In this document: in pieces, positions 17,449 through 28,062 of the stretch | Position numbering within the stretch: position 1 is the first letter of the stretch | Layout of the letters: each line of letters starts with the position of its first letter | DNA from: Sphaerisporangium corydalis | GTDB lineage: Bacteria > Actinomycetota > Actinomycetes > Streptosporangiales > Streptosporangiaceae | DNA length: 64,000 nucleotides | Direction: 5' to 3' | NCBI RefSeq assembly: GCF_025506355.1 | Contig: NZ_JANZYP010000004.1 | Location: forward strand, 115,667-179,666 | Position numbers and translations under genes: made by a program | The notes under the pieces: generated by a model | The model's database searches: none | What the model was told of the DNA's origin: nothing | What the model saw: the letters and a program-made list of their open reading frames with translations, nothing else

Positions 17449-20400
17449 TTGCGTCGTCCCCGTATCCCCCGTCATGCGCTGCGCGCCGTAGCGGCGGCGG
17501 CCCTGCTTCTCGCGTCGCCGGGTCTTCCCGGCGCGGCCCTGGCGAGCGCCGGAAACGCTGGAACAGCCGGAACAGCCGGAACAGCCGGACAGCCCGAGCC
17601 TGTGGAGCGGACCGAGGCGGCTGCCGTCGAGCTGGCCCGGGACTCGGGCCGCAGGGTCGAGGTGATGGCGCTGCGCACCGAGAACCGCCAGGTGTTCGCG
17701 AACCCCGACGGCAGCCGCACCTCCGAGACCGCCGCGCTGCCCGAGCGCGTACGACGCGGCACCGGCTGGGCCGACGTGGACACGACGTTGCGCTTCGCGG
17801 CGGACGGCACCGTCCAGCCGGTCGCCACCGTGCTCGACCTGGCCTTCTCCGGCGGCGGCACGGCCCCGCTGGCGACCATCGGCGACCAGGGCCGTTCGGT
17901 CGCGATGACCTGGCCGGGCGCGTTGCCGAAGCCGGTGCTGGAGGGGGACACCGCGACGTACGGGTCGGTGCTCCCGGGGGTCGACCTGAAGGTCACCGCC
18001 TCGGTGCTCGGGTACTCCGAGGTGCTGGTGGTGAAGACGCGGGAGGCCGCCGCGAACCCGGCGCTGGCGAAGATCCGGTTCGGGACGAGCGGCACCGGGG
18101 TCTCTGTGCGCGCGACCCCGGCGGGCGGGCTGAGCGCGGTGACCGGGGACGGCACCGCCGTGTTCCACTCACCGGCGCCGCGCATGTGGGACTCGTCCGG
18201 GTCCGTCCTGGCCCGTCCCCTCACCGACGCGCCGAAGCTCGACGGCCGGCAGGCGCTGATGGGCGTCCGGGCCGCGCCCGGCGAGGTGACGCTGACCCCG
18301 GACCAGGCGCTGCTCACCGGCCCGGACACCACCTACCCGGTGTACATCGACCCGCAGTGGTCCGGTTCCAAGCAGGCCTGGACGTACGTGGACCGCGCGT
18401 TCCCGAGCCAGGAGTACTGGAACTCCAGCCACATGGCGGAGGCCGGGAACTACGGAAGCGGGATCAAGCGGTCGTTCTTCCGGATGGACTCCAACAACGT
18501 CAACGGCAAGCACGTGCTCAAGGCGACGTTCCGGATCAACCAGATCAAGTCGTGGGGCTGCACCTCCGACCCGCAGGCCGTGCAGCTGTGGCTCACCAGC
18601 GGGATCTCCTCGTCCACGACGTGGAACCACCAGCCGTCCTGGTCGGACTGGCAGGACAGCGTGTCCTCCGACGCCGGATACAGCTCCTCCTGCCCCGACA
18701 AGGGCGTCGAGTTCAACGTCACGGCCACCATCGTGAAGGCCGCCAAGTCGGGCTGGCCGAACACCACGTTCGGGCTGAAGGACTACGACGACACCGGCAG
18801 CGGCACGTGGGGGTGGAAGGGGTTCAGCAGCGCCCCGAAGCTGGTCATCGACTACAACACGCCGCCCTCGGCGCCCTCGGGCGTGAGCACCTACCCGGCC
18901 ACGCCCTGCGTCACCGGGGCAGGGCGCCCGACCGTCAACGCGGGCGACACCGAGAACCCGATCAGGCTCAAGGCGAAGATCTACGACCCGGACAAGGCCA
19001 ACGACGGCGTGCGCGCCGAGTTCGTCCTCCATCACTACAACACCGCGACAGCCGCCTGGGACGACGTCACCACGACGATGCCCGGCGACGGCAAGACCGC
19101 CTACAAGTACACGACAGCGGCGACCGACCACTCCGTGACCCTGTCCGGCCTGGTCAACGGGCAGGCGTACTCGTACAGGGTGAAGGCCTACGACGGCACC
19201 GACTCCAGCGCGTGGAGCGCCTGGTGCGAGTTCACGGTCGACACCGTGGACCCGGCGCAACTGCCGAAGGTGACCTCGCCCGACTACCCCGCGGGCACCC
19301 CCGACGACTGGAAGGGCGGCGTCGGCTCGGCGGGCGGGTTCACGTTCGCGCCGGGCGACGGCGAGACCGACGTGTCGGCGTTCCGGTTCGCGCTGGACGA
19401 CCAGAGCCTCGCCACGCCGGCCACGCAGGTCGCGATCCCCGCCGGGCAGACCTCCGTCACCGTCCCGGTCGCACCGCGCCACGACTGGCTCAACGCCCTG
19501 TACGTCTTCCCGGTCGACCGGGCCGGCAACGTCGGCAAGACGCCCGCCGTCTACAGCTTCTACGTCAAGGCGGGCGCCGGCCCGGTGGGCCGATGGCGGC
19601 TGGACGAGACGGGCGGGACGACGGCGGCCGACTCGGCGGCGGCGCCGCACCCGGTGGCCCTGACCGGGGGCGTCTCCTGGGTGGGCGGCCGGTCCGGGGG
19701 CGCGGCGCGGATGGACGGGACGACCGGGTACGGGGCCACGTCCGGGCCGGTGGTGCGCACCGACAAGGGCCTGACCGTCTCGGCATGGGTCCGGCTCACC
19801 GGCAAGACCGTCAACTCCTCGGTACTGAGCCAGGCGGGCGCGCGTAACTCCGGCTTCCAGCTGTACTACTCCTCCGGCTACGACCGGTGGATCTTCGGCA
19901 AGTACGCCACCGACGTCGACGGCACCGCGCTGGCCCGGGCGACCAGCGCCGCCGCGCCGCAGCTCAACGTCTGGACCCATCTGACCGGTGTCTACGACGC
20001 CCCCGCCAAGCAGGTCCGGCTGTACGTCAACGGGACGCTCCAGCCGGCCCCGGCGGCCTTCACGTACACGCCGTGGGACGCGAACGGGCCGCTGCAGATC
20101 GGGCGCACCAAATGGGAGGGCGGCTTCCACGAGAACTTCGCCGGCGACATCGACGACGTCACCGCCTGGGACCGGATCCTGTCCGACGACCCGCGCACGG
20201 TTAACGACCCGATGCTCGGCAACGAGATCGCGGCCCTGGCCAAGCAGCCGCCGGCCGCGCTCGGCCTGTGGACGCTGGACGAGGGGACCGGCACCGTCAC
20301 CGCGGACACCTCGGGCTACGGCAGGACCGCCATCCTCAAGGACGGCGCCACCTGGACCGGAGACGGCCTGAACGACACGGCCGCGCTCCGCCTGAACGGC

Positions 20401-20949
20401 ACCACCGCCTTCGCGTCCGCTCCGACCGCCCCCGTGCGCACCGACCACAGCTACACGGTGTCGGCCCGGGTGCGCCTGACCGGTGACGACACCTGCGCCA
20501 TGCCCACCCACACGCTGACGGCCGTCGCGCAGGACGGTGTCAGGAACAGCGGCTTCTACCTCGGCTACCGGACCTTCACCGAGAACGGCGCCACGGTCTA
20601 CCGCTGGTCGTTCACGACGGCCTCTAACGACACCGACTCCTTCACCATGACGCACGCCAGGTCCGCCGAGACGGTCGGCTGTTCCTCGCTCGACACCTGG
20701 ACCCTGCTGACCGGGGTGTACGACGAGGTGGCCAAGGAACTGCGCCTGTACGTCAACGGGCAACTGGCCGACGTCCGGCCCGTCGCGGTGTGGAACGCGG
20801 GCGGCGCCCTGCAGATCGGCCGGGTCAGGAACAAGGGGATCTACGTCGACTTCTTCGCCGGCGACGTGGACGACGTCCGCGTCTACGCGGGCACCCTGAC
20901 CGACCGCCAGGTGCTCAACCTCGCCATGAACCTCCCGATCGACAGCTGA
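17449..20949 (+). CDS. Secreted DNRLRE/LamG-like domain protein upstream of an RHS toxin
   Basis: A 1,166-residue secreted protein starting at TTG 17449, preceded by AAGGAGA. Signal peptide about 1-33, then a short GTA repeat, an N-terminal region often seen in actinobacterial RHS partners (to about 300), a DNRLRE-type domain (about 305-475, with AWTYVDRAFPS and SWGWK-like blocks), a fibronectin-III-like region (480-600) and two LamG-like jelly-roll domains (about 714-920 and 939-1160). Each LamG domain has the ALRLNGT-x-x-x-A and WTLLTGVYD-x-x-x-x-x-LRLYVNG motifs. Such modules bind carbohydrates or proteins outside the cell. It lies 59 bases before the RHS gene on the same strand and is probably its co-expressed partner in delivery or surface attachment. 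Confidence 0.88.
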   Translation: MRRPRIPRHALRAVAAAALLLASPGLPGAALASAGNAGTAGTAGTAGQPEPVERTEAAAVELARDSGRRVEVMALRTENRQVFANPDGSRTSETAALPERVRRGTGWADVDTTLRFAADGTVQPVATVLDLAFSGGGTAPLATIGDQGRSVAMTWPGALPKPVLEGDTATYGSVLPGVDLKVTASVLGYSEVLVVKTREAAANPALAKIRFGTSGTGVSVRATPAGGLSAVTGDGTAVFHSPAPRMWDSSGSVLARPLTDAPKLDGRQALMGVRAAPGEVTLTPDQALLTGPDTTYPVYIDPQWSGSKQAWTYVDRAFPSQEYWNSSHMAEAGNYGSGIKRSFFRMDSNNVNGKHVLKATFRINQIKSWGCTSDPQAVQLWLTSGISSSTTWNHQPSWSDWQDSVSSDAGYSSSCPDKGVEFNVTATIVKAAKSGWPNTTFGLKDYDDTGSGTWGWKGFSSAPKLVIDYNTPPSAPSGVSTYPATPCVTGAGRPTVNAGDTENPIRLKAKIYDPDKANDGVRAEFVLHHYNTATAAWDDVTTTMPGDGKTAYKYTTAATDHSVTLSGLVNGQAYSYRVKAYDGTDSSAWSAWCEFTVDTVDPAQLPKVTSPDYPAGTPDDWKGGVGSAGGFTFAPGDGETDVSAFRFALDDQSLATPATQVAIPAGQTSVTVPVAPRHDWLNALYVFPVDRAGNVGKTPAVYSFYVKAGAGPVGRWRLDETGGTTAADSAAAPHPVALTGGVSWVGGRSGGAARMDGTTGYGATSGPVVRTDKGLTVSAWVRLTGKTVNSSVLSQAGARNSGFQLYYSSGYDRWIFGKYATDVDGTALARATSAAAPQLNVWTHLTGVYDAPAKQVRLYVNGTLQPAPAAFTYTPWDANGPLQIGRTKWEGGFHENFAGDIDDVTAWDRILSDDPRTVNDPMLGNEIAALAKQPPAALGLWTLDEGTGTVTADTSGYGRTAILKDGATWTGDGLNDTAALRLNGTTAFASAPTAPVRTDHSYTVSARVRLTGDDTCAMPTHTLTAVAQDGVRNSGFYLGYRTFTENGATVYRWSFTTASNDTDSFTMTHARSAETVGCSSLDTWTLLTGVYDEVAKELRLYVNGQLADVRPVAVWNAGGALQIGRVRNKGIYVDFFAGDVDDVRVYAGTLTDRQVLNLAMNLPIDS

Positions 20950-21008
20950 ACCCGGCTTTCGCCCGGCATGTCCCGCACCCCCCTCAGTGACGAACCCGGA
21001 GGAAAGCC

Positions 21009-24000
21009 GTGCTCGGTTCTTGGCGAGGCCTGGTCAAGGTCGCCGGAATGCTGGCTGTCGTGGTACCCGCCACGCTGATCAGCCCGGTGGCCGCCCGAGC
21101 GGTGGGCGACCCCGCGTGGCACACGGCCCAGGAGCAGCGTCCTGTTCCCGGCCACGAGCTCAAGGCCCGCGCGCCGATCGCGGACCCCGGGGCCAAATAC
21201 GACCTGACCGGCGCACCGCCGGTGACGTGGCCTTCGCCGGGGACGGCGCTCGTCCGGCTGCCGGCGACCGGGACCCCGGACCCGGCGGGTACGGACGGCG
21301 ACGGCGCTAGGACAGGGGCGGCGGACAGCGGGAAGGCGCGGGCCGGGGATCTGCCGGTCTGGCTGGGCCCAGCGACCCAGAAGGGCGGCCGGGATCCCGT
21401 CGAGGGGGCGGGATCCAGCCGCAGCGCCACGCTCGCGGCAGCGCCCGCCATGCGGGTGACCACGCTGGATCCGCGTACCTGGGAGATAGCCGGGCTGGGC
21501 CTGCGGCTGACGCCTCAGGCGGCGCCGTCCGGGCCGGCGCGTATGGCGGTCGAGGTGGATTACTCCGGGTTCCGGTACGCCTACGGCGGTGACTGGGGGT
21601 CGCGGTTGCGGCTGGTCCGGTTGCCGGAGTGCGCGGCCACGACACCCGACAGGGCCGAGTGTCAGACCCGGACGCCACTCGCGACGCGTAATGACGTCAA
21701 GACCGGCCGGTTGTCGGCCGATGTCGAGTTCGCCTCGGCGGCACCGATGACGCTGGCCGCCGTGGCCGCCCCGTCCGGGTCGGCGGGCACGTACGAGGCC
21801 ACCTCGCTCTCGCCGTCGGCGACCTGGAACGTGGGCAACCAGAGCGGGGCCTTCTCCTGGTCCTATCCCCTGCGGTTGCCACCGGCCCCGGGCGGGCCGA
21901 CGCCGAACATCGGGTTCGCGTACTCCTCGGGGAGCGTCGACGGCCGGACGGTGGCCAGCAACAACCAGGCGTCGTGGATCGGGGAGGGGTTCGACTACTC
22001 CCCCGGGTTCATCGAGCGCCGGTACAAGCAGTGCGCCGAGGACGGGGTGACGCCCAAGCGGGGCGATCAGTGCTGGCGGTACGACAACGCCACGATGTCG
22101 CTGAACGGCCAGGCCACCGAGCTGGTACGCGACGACGCCACGGGCACCTGGCAGCCGCAGAACGACGACGGGGCCAAGGTCGAGAAGCTCGGCGGCGCCG
22201 ACAACGGGGACAACGACGGCGAGCACTGGCGGGTCACCAGCCCGGACGGCACGCAGTACTACTTCGGGCTGAACCACCTGCCCGGGTGGGCCACCGGCAA
22301 GGCCGAGACGCAGTCGACCTGGACGGTGCCGATCTTCGGTAACAACGACGGCGAGCCGTGCCACAAGGACAGCGGGTTCTCCGACTCGTGGTGCCAGCAG
22401 GCCTGGCGATGGAACCTGGACTACGTCGTCGACCCGCACGGCACCGTCAGCACGTTCTGGTACACGCCGGAGAGCAACTACTACCGCCGTGACGTCACCA
22501 CGCTGACCAACGGCGAGCCCAACGGGACCCCGACCCGCTACACCCGCGGCGGCTACCTCAAGCGCGCCGACTACGGCCAGCGCTCTACAACCGTCTACAC
22601 CGCCTCCGCCCCCGCGCGCGTCGTCTTCGACACCGGCGAGCGCTGTATCCCCACCTCCGCCTTCGACTGCGCCGAGGGCAAGTTCACCAAGGACAACGCC
22701 AAGTACTGGCCGGACGTCCCGTACGACCAGAAATGCGACTCGGGCGAGAAGTGCCTGGACAACTACTCCCCCACGTTCTGGACGCGCAAGCGGCTGACCG
22801 GCGTCACCACGCAGGTGCTCGTCTCCGGCAGCACCTACAAGGATGTCGACACCTGGACCCTCGACCAGGAGATGCGCGCCCCCGGCGACGGCACCGCGGC
22901 CGGGCTGTGGCTGGCCTCGATCCAGCACACCGGCAAGGCCGGCGGGTCGGCCACGCTGCCGCCGGTGCGGTTCGCGGGCGTCCAGAAGCCGAACCGGGTC
23001 GACGCCCTGGAAGGCCGGCCACCACTGACCAAGTGGCGCGTCTCGGCGATCGACAACGAGACCGGCGGCGCCCTGTCCATCACCTACTCCGGCGCCGACT
23101 GCACCGCGGGCAATACCCCCGAACCCGACACCAACACCCGGCGGTGCTACCCGCAGTACTGGTCGCCCGAGGGCGCCACCGAGCCCATCCGCGACTGGTT
23201 CCACAAGTACGTCGTGACCCAGGTGCAGCAGATCGACCGCACCGGCGGGGCACCGGACGTGGTGGACACCTACGAGTACCTCGGCGGCGGCGCCTGGCAC
23301 CACGATGACGACGACGGGCTGACCAAGGAGAAGTACAAGACCTGGTCACAGTGGCGCGGCTACGGCAAGGTCCGCGTGCTGCACGGCGCCCCCACCGGGC
23401 AGCGATCCCAGGCCGAGTTCACCTACTTCCGCGGCATGGACGGCGACGAACTGTCCGGCGGCGGCACCCGCCACGTGACCGTGACCGACTCGGAGGGGGC
23501 GGCGGTCGCCGACGCCGAGGCACTGCAGGGGCAGACCCGCGAGCAGATCCACTACGACGGCCCCGGCGGCGCGGAGAAGATGGGAGAGATCACCGGCTAC
23601 TGGGTCAGGCAGACCGGCAAGCGGGTGCGTTCCTGGGGCACCGCGACGGCGAGCATGGTCCTGGTCGACAAGGTCCGCAGCCGCGCGGCCCTGGCGGCGG
23701 GCGGGTGGCGGCGCACCTCGTCCGACACCGACTACAACACCGACGGCCTGATCACCCAGATCAGCGACCTCGGCGACGAGTCGACCGCCGCCGACGACCA
23801 GTGCGTCCGCACCACCTACGCCCGCGACGACGCCCGATGGATGATCTCCTACGCCTCGCGGGTGGAGACGGTGAGCAAGGCGTGCTCGGCGACACCGTCC
23901 CGGCCCGGCGACGTGCTGTCCGACATGCGCAAGTACTACGACGGCAAGGCCTTCGGCGCGGCTCCCTCCAAGGGTGACGTCACCAAGACCGAGAAGCTCG

Positions 24001-27000
24001 GATCGTGGAACGGCGGCCCGCAGTACGTCACCCTCGGCAGCACCACCTTCGACGCGTACGGCCGGCCGCTGGTCGTCACCGACTCCGCCGGCGGCACGAC
24101 CACGACGGCGTACACCCCGGCCACGGGGCTGGTGACCGGCACCCAGGAGACCAACCCGGCCGGCCACGTGACCAGAACCGAGGTCGAGCCCGCGTGGGGC
24201 CTCGCCACGGCCGCCATCGACGTCAACGGCAAGCGCTCCGACCTGGCCTACGACCCGCTCGGCCGGCTCACCGGTGTGTGGTTGCCCGGCCGGGCCAAGG
24301 CCACGTACGCCACGACCCCGAACATGCGGTTCGGCTACCAGATCCGCACCGACGGGCCTACCGCCGTCTCCACCGCGACCCTGCGCAACGACAGCACCTA
24401 CATGACCGGGTACGCCCTGTACGACGGGCTACTGCGGGCGCGGCAGACCCAGCAGCCCGCCCCCGGCGGCGGACGACTGGTCAATGACACGTTCTACGAC
24501 GCGCGCGGCCTGGTGGCCAAGTCCAATGACGACTACTACACCGAGGGCTCCCCGGGTACCACGCTGTGGACCCCGGCCAGCGACGACGACGTCCCCGGGC
24601 AGACCGTCACCCTCTACGACGGCATGGAGTGGGCCACCGCGGAGATCTTCCGCAAGCGCGGCACCGAGCAGTGGCGCACCACGACGACCTACGGCGGCGA
24701 CCGCGTCAGCGTGGATCCCCCTGTGGGCGCCACGCCGATCACGAAGATCACCGACGCCCGGGGCCGTACCGTCGAGGTGCGCCAGTACAAGGGCGACGGG
24801 CCCAGCGGCGCCTACGACGCGACCAAGACCACCTACGGCGCGAACGGGCAGCCCACGACGGTAACCGACGCGGCGGGCAGCGTCTGGCGGTACCTCTACG
24901 ACCTGCGGGGTCGCGTCAAGCAGGTCGACGATCCCGACAAGGGCACCGCGACCCTCGCCTACGACGACCGGACCGACGAGTTGCTGTCGAGCACCGACTC
25001 GCGCGGCAAGAGCGTCGCCTTCACCTACGACGTGCTGGGGCGCATGACCGCCGAATACGCCGGCACCGACGCCACCGGCGTCAAGCTCGCCTCCTGGACC
25101 TACGACACGTTGCCCGACGGCACGGTGGTCAAGGGCCAGCCGACCTCTTCGACGCGCTACGTCAAGAACTCCGCCACCGGCGGCACTGACGCCTACACGA
25201 GTGCGATCACCGGGTACGACAACGCCTACCGGCCCACCGGGACCCAGACCGTCATCCCCGCCGCCGAAGGCGCACTACAGGGCACCTACAGCACCACCAC
25301 CGACTACAACCTCGACGGCACCGTCCACCGCACCGTGCTGCCCGCCGCCGGAGGCCTGCTCGGCGAGACGATGCTGTACGACTACGACGAGCTCGGCAAT
25401 CCCACCACCACCCGCGGCCTGACCAACTACGTCACCTCCACGACCTACTCCAAGCTCGGCCAGCTCCTCGACATGACCATGTCCACCGGCGGCAAGCGGG
25501 TCAAGGAGACCAACTACTACGAAGAGGGCACCAACCGGCTCACCCGCTCCCTGTTCGAGCGCGAGACGGCCCCGATCTCGATCTCCGACGCCAACTACAG
25601 CTACGACGCCTCCGGCAACATCAACAAGATCGCCGACACCCCCTCCGGTCAGAGCGCCGACGTGCAGTGCTTCAAGCAGGACTATCTGCAGCGCCTGTCC
25701 GAGGCCTGGACCGCCACTGACGGCTGTGCGGCGAGTACCCCTTCGCAGGCGATCGTCGGCGGTCCCGCGCCGTACTGGCAGTCCTTCTCCTACGACGTGG
25801 TCGGCAACCGCACCAAGGAAATCGACCACGCCACGACCGGCGACGTCACCAAGACCTTCACCTACGCCGGTGCCGGCAACCCCCAGCCGCACACCCTGAC
25901 CTCCGTCGCCTACCAAGGCGGCCCGCGCAACGGCCAGACCGACACCTACGACTACGACCAAACCGGCAACACCACCGAACGCGGAGACGGCCGCGTCCTG
26001 GAATGGGACGTCGAAGGCCACCTCGCCAAATCCACCGACCCCTCCGGCGTCAGCACCTACCTCTACGACGCCGGCGGCGAGCGGCTCATCCGCCGCGACC
26101 CCACCTCGACGACCCTCTACGTCGCGGGGATGGAGGTCCGACTCGACACGACCACCGGCGCCAAGACCGCTACCAGGTACTACACCCACGGCGACCAGGT
26201 CGTGGCCTGCCGGACCAACCAGGGCGTGACCTGGCTCGGCGCCGACAACCACGGCAGCGCCGACACCTCGATCACCGACAACGCCGCCCAGACATCCGAC
26301 CGCAGGCGTTTCACCCCGTTCGGGCAGATGCGCGGCGTCCAACCCGCGTACTGGCCGGGCGAACGCGGCTTCGTCGGCGGCACCATCGACACCAGCACCG
26401 CCCTCACCCACCTCGGCGCCCGCGAATACGACGCCGAAACCGGCCGCTTCATCTCCGTCGACCCCGTCTTCGACAACACCGACCCGCAAAGCTGGAACGG
26501 CTACGCCTACTCCGGCAACAACCCGGTCACCACCTCCGACCCGAGCGGCCTGCTCAGGGACAGCGGTGGCTACGTCCCGATCCCGAACCCGAAGGACACC
26601 GGGATCATCGGCGCCATGTCCGGCATCTCCGTCGGCGGCGGCCACTACATCCACCACATCCCGCCCGCGACGCACCCCAAGCCGCACTGCGGCACCTGGG
26701 ACTTCGGGTGCAAGGCCAAGCAGGTCTGGCACGACCACAAGGGCATCATCGTCAACATCACGGTCGCGATCGTCGTGACCGTCGGCTGCGAGGCGGCCAC
26801 CGGCGGCGCGGGCAGCGTCGGCTGCCTCGCGGCCGGCGGCGCCGCCGGGAACCTGGCCGAGTACATGGTCACCAAGCCCCCGGACCAGTGGAGCCTCGGC
26901 GGGATGGTGAAGACCGCCACGGTCGGAGCCGTGATCAACGTGGCAGGCGGCGCCCTCGGCAAGGCAGCCGCCGCCGTCGTCGGCAGGGTCGCCACCACAG

Positions 27001-27929
27001 CCGCCGGCAAGGTCGTCGCCGGCGCCATCGGAAAAGCCGCAGGCAAGGCCAAATCCGCCATCGGCAAGGGCGGCGCCGCAGCCTCCGAAGGCGCGGAAGG
27101 AGCAGCGGCCAAGGGCGCCGGCAAAGCGGCAGGCAAGGGGGGCGAAAACCCCCGCGCCGAGTCCGGAGGGTCCGGCGGCGGCTGCAACAGCTTCGTCGCC
27201 GGCACCAAGGTCAAGATGGCCGACGGCACACTCAAGCCGATCGAGAAGATCAAGATCGGCGAAGAGGTCCTCGCCACCGACCCCCTGACCGGCGAGACCA
27301 CAGCCAAGGCCGTCCTCGCCACCTACTCCGGTCTCAGCTACCTCACCCTCGTCCAGGTCACCGTCGACGCCGACGGCAAGAAGGGCAACGCCGCCGGCAC
27401 CATCCTCACGACCGAACACCACCTCTTCTGGGACGCCAAGGACCATACCTGGGTCCGCGCCGACGAACTGACCACCACCGACCGCCTCCGAAACCCCGAC
27501 GGTAAGCCTTTGCCCGTCGTAGCTGCCTCCCTCCGGCAGGACCATCCAGTCGTGTACGACATCACGGTCGACAAAGTCCAGACCTTTTACGTTGCGGCGG
27601 CGGACACATCGGTACTGGTCCATAACTGTCCTGTTAACTGGGGACTGCCCAAGGGACCAAGAATCACCGTGTCTACGAACGGCCGGTTAGTGCCGGCGGG
27701 TATCAAGGCGGCCAATCGTTTTCTCGGGAAGCGACTGCCAAAGGGAGTCCTATCAGACGATTCCGTGGTCCGGCACGAAACTTTGGATGAACTCACAGAG
27801 GATCACGTCAGAACGCGCCTAGGTGAAAACGCCATCCAAGGAGCCAGGGCCATTGAAAAGATCGACCAGACACACGCCGTCGACATGGTGCATTCCCTTC
27901 TAGGGATGTTCTTCGGCGCCGGCGGCTGA
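21009..27929 (+). CDS. Secreted RHS-repeat polymorphic toxin with Hint domain and unknown C-terminal tip
   Basis: A 2,306-residue RHS protein (GTG start after GGAGGAAA). Signal peptide about 1-30; long N-terminal and RHS/YD repeats (for example YDPLGRLTGVW, YDLRGRVKQVDDP, YDVLGRMTAEY), forming the shell that encloses the toxin; RHS core near 1795-1850 (HLGAREYDAETGRFISVDP, NGYAYSGNNPVTTSDPSGL). A hydrophobic segment lies near 1915-1965. A Hint autoprotease domain (about 2058-2207) starts CNSFVAGTKVKMADG, has TTEHHLFW and ends VLVHNC. The last 99 residues are the released tip. It contains no nuclease, deaminase or ADP-ribosylation motif I recognise, and its DNA is visibly A/T-richer than the rest. 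No immunity gene follows directly. Toxin identity is therefore unknown. Confidence 0.92.
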   Translation: MLGSWRGLVKVAGMLAVVVPATLISPVAARAVGDPAWHTAQEQRPVPGHELKARAPIADPGAKYDLTGAPPVTWPSPGTALVRLPATGTPDPAGTDGDGARTGAADSGKARAGDLPVWLGPATQKGGRDPVEGAGSSRSATLAAAPAMRVTTLDPRTWEIAGLGLRLTPQAAPSGPARMAVEVDYSGFRYAYGGDWGSRLRLVRLPECAATTPDRAECQTRTPLATRNDVKTGRLSADVEFASAAPMTLAAVAAPSGSAGTYEATSLSPSATWNVGNQSGAFSWSYPLRLPPAPGGPTPNIGFAYSSGSVDGRTVASNNQASWIGEGFDYSPGFIERRYKQCAEDGVTPKRGDQCWRYDNATMSLNGQATELVRDDATGTWQPQNDDGAKVEKLGGADNGDNDGEHWRVTSPDGTQYYFGLNHLPGWATGKAETQSTWTVPIFGNNDGEPCHKDSGFSDSWCQQAWRWNLDYVVDPHGTVSTFWYTPESNYYRRDVTTLTNGEPNGTPTRYTRGGYLKRADYGQRSTTVYTASAPARVVFDTGERCIPTSAFDCAEGKFTKDNAKYWPDVPYDQKCDSGEKCLDNYSPTFWTRKRLTGVTTQVLVSGSTYKDVDTWTLDQEMRAPGDGTAAGLWLASIQHTGKAGGSATLPPVRFAGVQKPNRVDALEGRPPLTKWRVSAIDNETGGALSITYSGADCTAGNTPEPDTNTRRCYPQYWSPEGATEPIRDWFHKYVVTQVQQIDRTGGAPDVVDTYEYLGGGAWHHDDDDGLTKEKYKTWSQWRGYGKVRVLHGAPTGQRSQAEFTYFRGMDGDELSGGGTRHVTVTDSEGAAVADAEALQGQTREQIHYDGPGGAEKMGEITGYWVRQTGKRVRSWGTATASMVLVDKVRSRAALAAGGWRRTSSDTDYNTDGLITQISDLGDESTAADDQCVRTTYARDDARWMISYASRVETVSKACSATPSRPGDVLSDMRKYYDGKAFGAAPSKGDVTKTEKLGSWNGGPQYVTLGSTTFDAYGRPLVVTDSAGGTTTTAYTPATGLVTGTQETNPAGHVTRTEVEPAWGLATAAIDVNGKRSDLAYDPLGRLTGVWLPGRAKATYATTPNMRFGYQIRTDGPTAVSTATLRNDSTYMTGYALYDGLLRARQTQQPAPGGGRLVNDTFYDARGLVAKSNDDYYTEGSPGTTLWTPASDDDVPGQTVTLYDGMEWATAEIFRKRGTEQWRTTTTYGGDRVSVDPPVGATPITKITDARGRTVEVRQYKGDGPSGAYDATKTTYGANGQPTTVTDAAGSVWRYLYDLRGRVKQVDDPDKGTATLAYDDRTDELLSSTDSRGKSVAFTYDVLGRMTAEYAGTDATGVKLASWTYDTLPDGTVVKGQPTSSTRYVKNSATGGTDAYTSAITGYDNAYRPTGTQTVIPAAEGALQGTYSTTTDYNLDGTVHRTVLPAAGGLLGETMLYDYDELGNPTTTRGLTNYVTSTTYSKLGQLLDMTMSTGGKRVKETNYYEEGTNRLTRSLFERETAPISISDANYSYDASGNINKIADTPSGQSADVQCFKQDYLQRLSEAWTATDGCAASTPSQAIVGGPAPYWQSFSYDVVGNRTKEIDHATTGDVTKTFTYAGAGNPQPHTLTSVAYQGGPRNGQTDTYDYDQTGNTTERGDGRVLEWDVEGHLAKSTDPSGVSTYLYDAGGERLIRRDPTSTTLYVAGMEVRLDTTTGAKTATRYYTHGDQVVACRTNQGVTWLGADNHGSADTSITDNAAQTSDRRRFTPFGQMRGVQPAYWPGERGFVGGTIDTSTALTHLGAREYDAETGRFISVDPVFDNTDPQSWNGYAYSGNNPVTTSDPSGLLRDSGGYVPIPNPKDTGIIGAMSGISVGGGHYIHHIPPATHPKPHCGTWDFGCKAKQVWHDHKGIIVNITVAIVVTVGCEAATGGAGSVGCLAAGGAAGNLAEYMVTKPPDQWSLGGMVKTATVGAVINVAGGALGKAAAAVVGRVATTAAGKVVAGAIGKAAGKAKSAIGKGGAAASEGAEGAAAKGAGKAAGKGGENPRAESGGSGGGCNSFVAGTKVKMADGTLKPIEKIKIGEEVLATDPLTGETTAKAVLATYSGLSYLTLVQVTVDADGKKGNAAGTILTTEHHLFWDAKDHTWVRADELTTTDRLRNPDGKPLPVVAASLRQDHPVVYDITVDKVQTFYVAAADTSVLVHNCPVNWGLPKGPRITVSTNGRLVPAGIKAANRFLGKRLPKGVLSDDSVVRHETLDELTEDHVRTRLGENAIQGARAIEKIDQTHAVDMVHSLLGMFFGAGG

Positions 27930-28062
27930 GTTGGAAGTTGCTCACGGTGCTCGCGAACGTGTCGTAACCTCGCGTAACGGGCGGTCAGAAGCGCGAGTCC
28001 AGCTTGTCCAGAGCAACTTGTAGCCAGAGGCGGCCATGATCGGTTCGACCCGGTCGTGGCTG

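Noticed and set aside
20883-23303. Very long minus-strand frame (806 codons) under the LamG/RHS genes
   Set aside because: Composition follows codon-position mirroring of the real plus-strand genes; no motif or start site.
25275-27623. 782-codon minus-strand frame under the RHS gene
   Set aside because: Gly/Val-rich mirror of the RHS repeats, no ribosome site, no known family.
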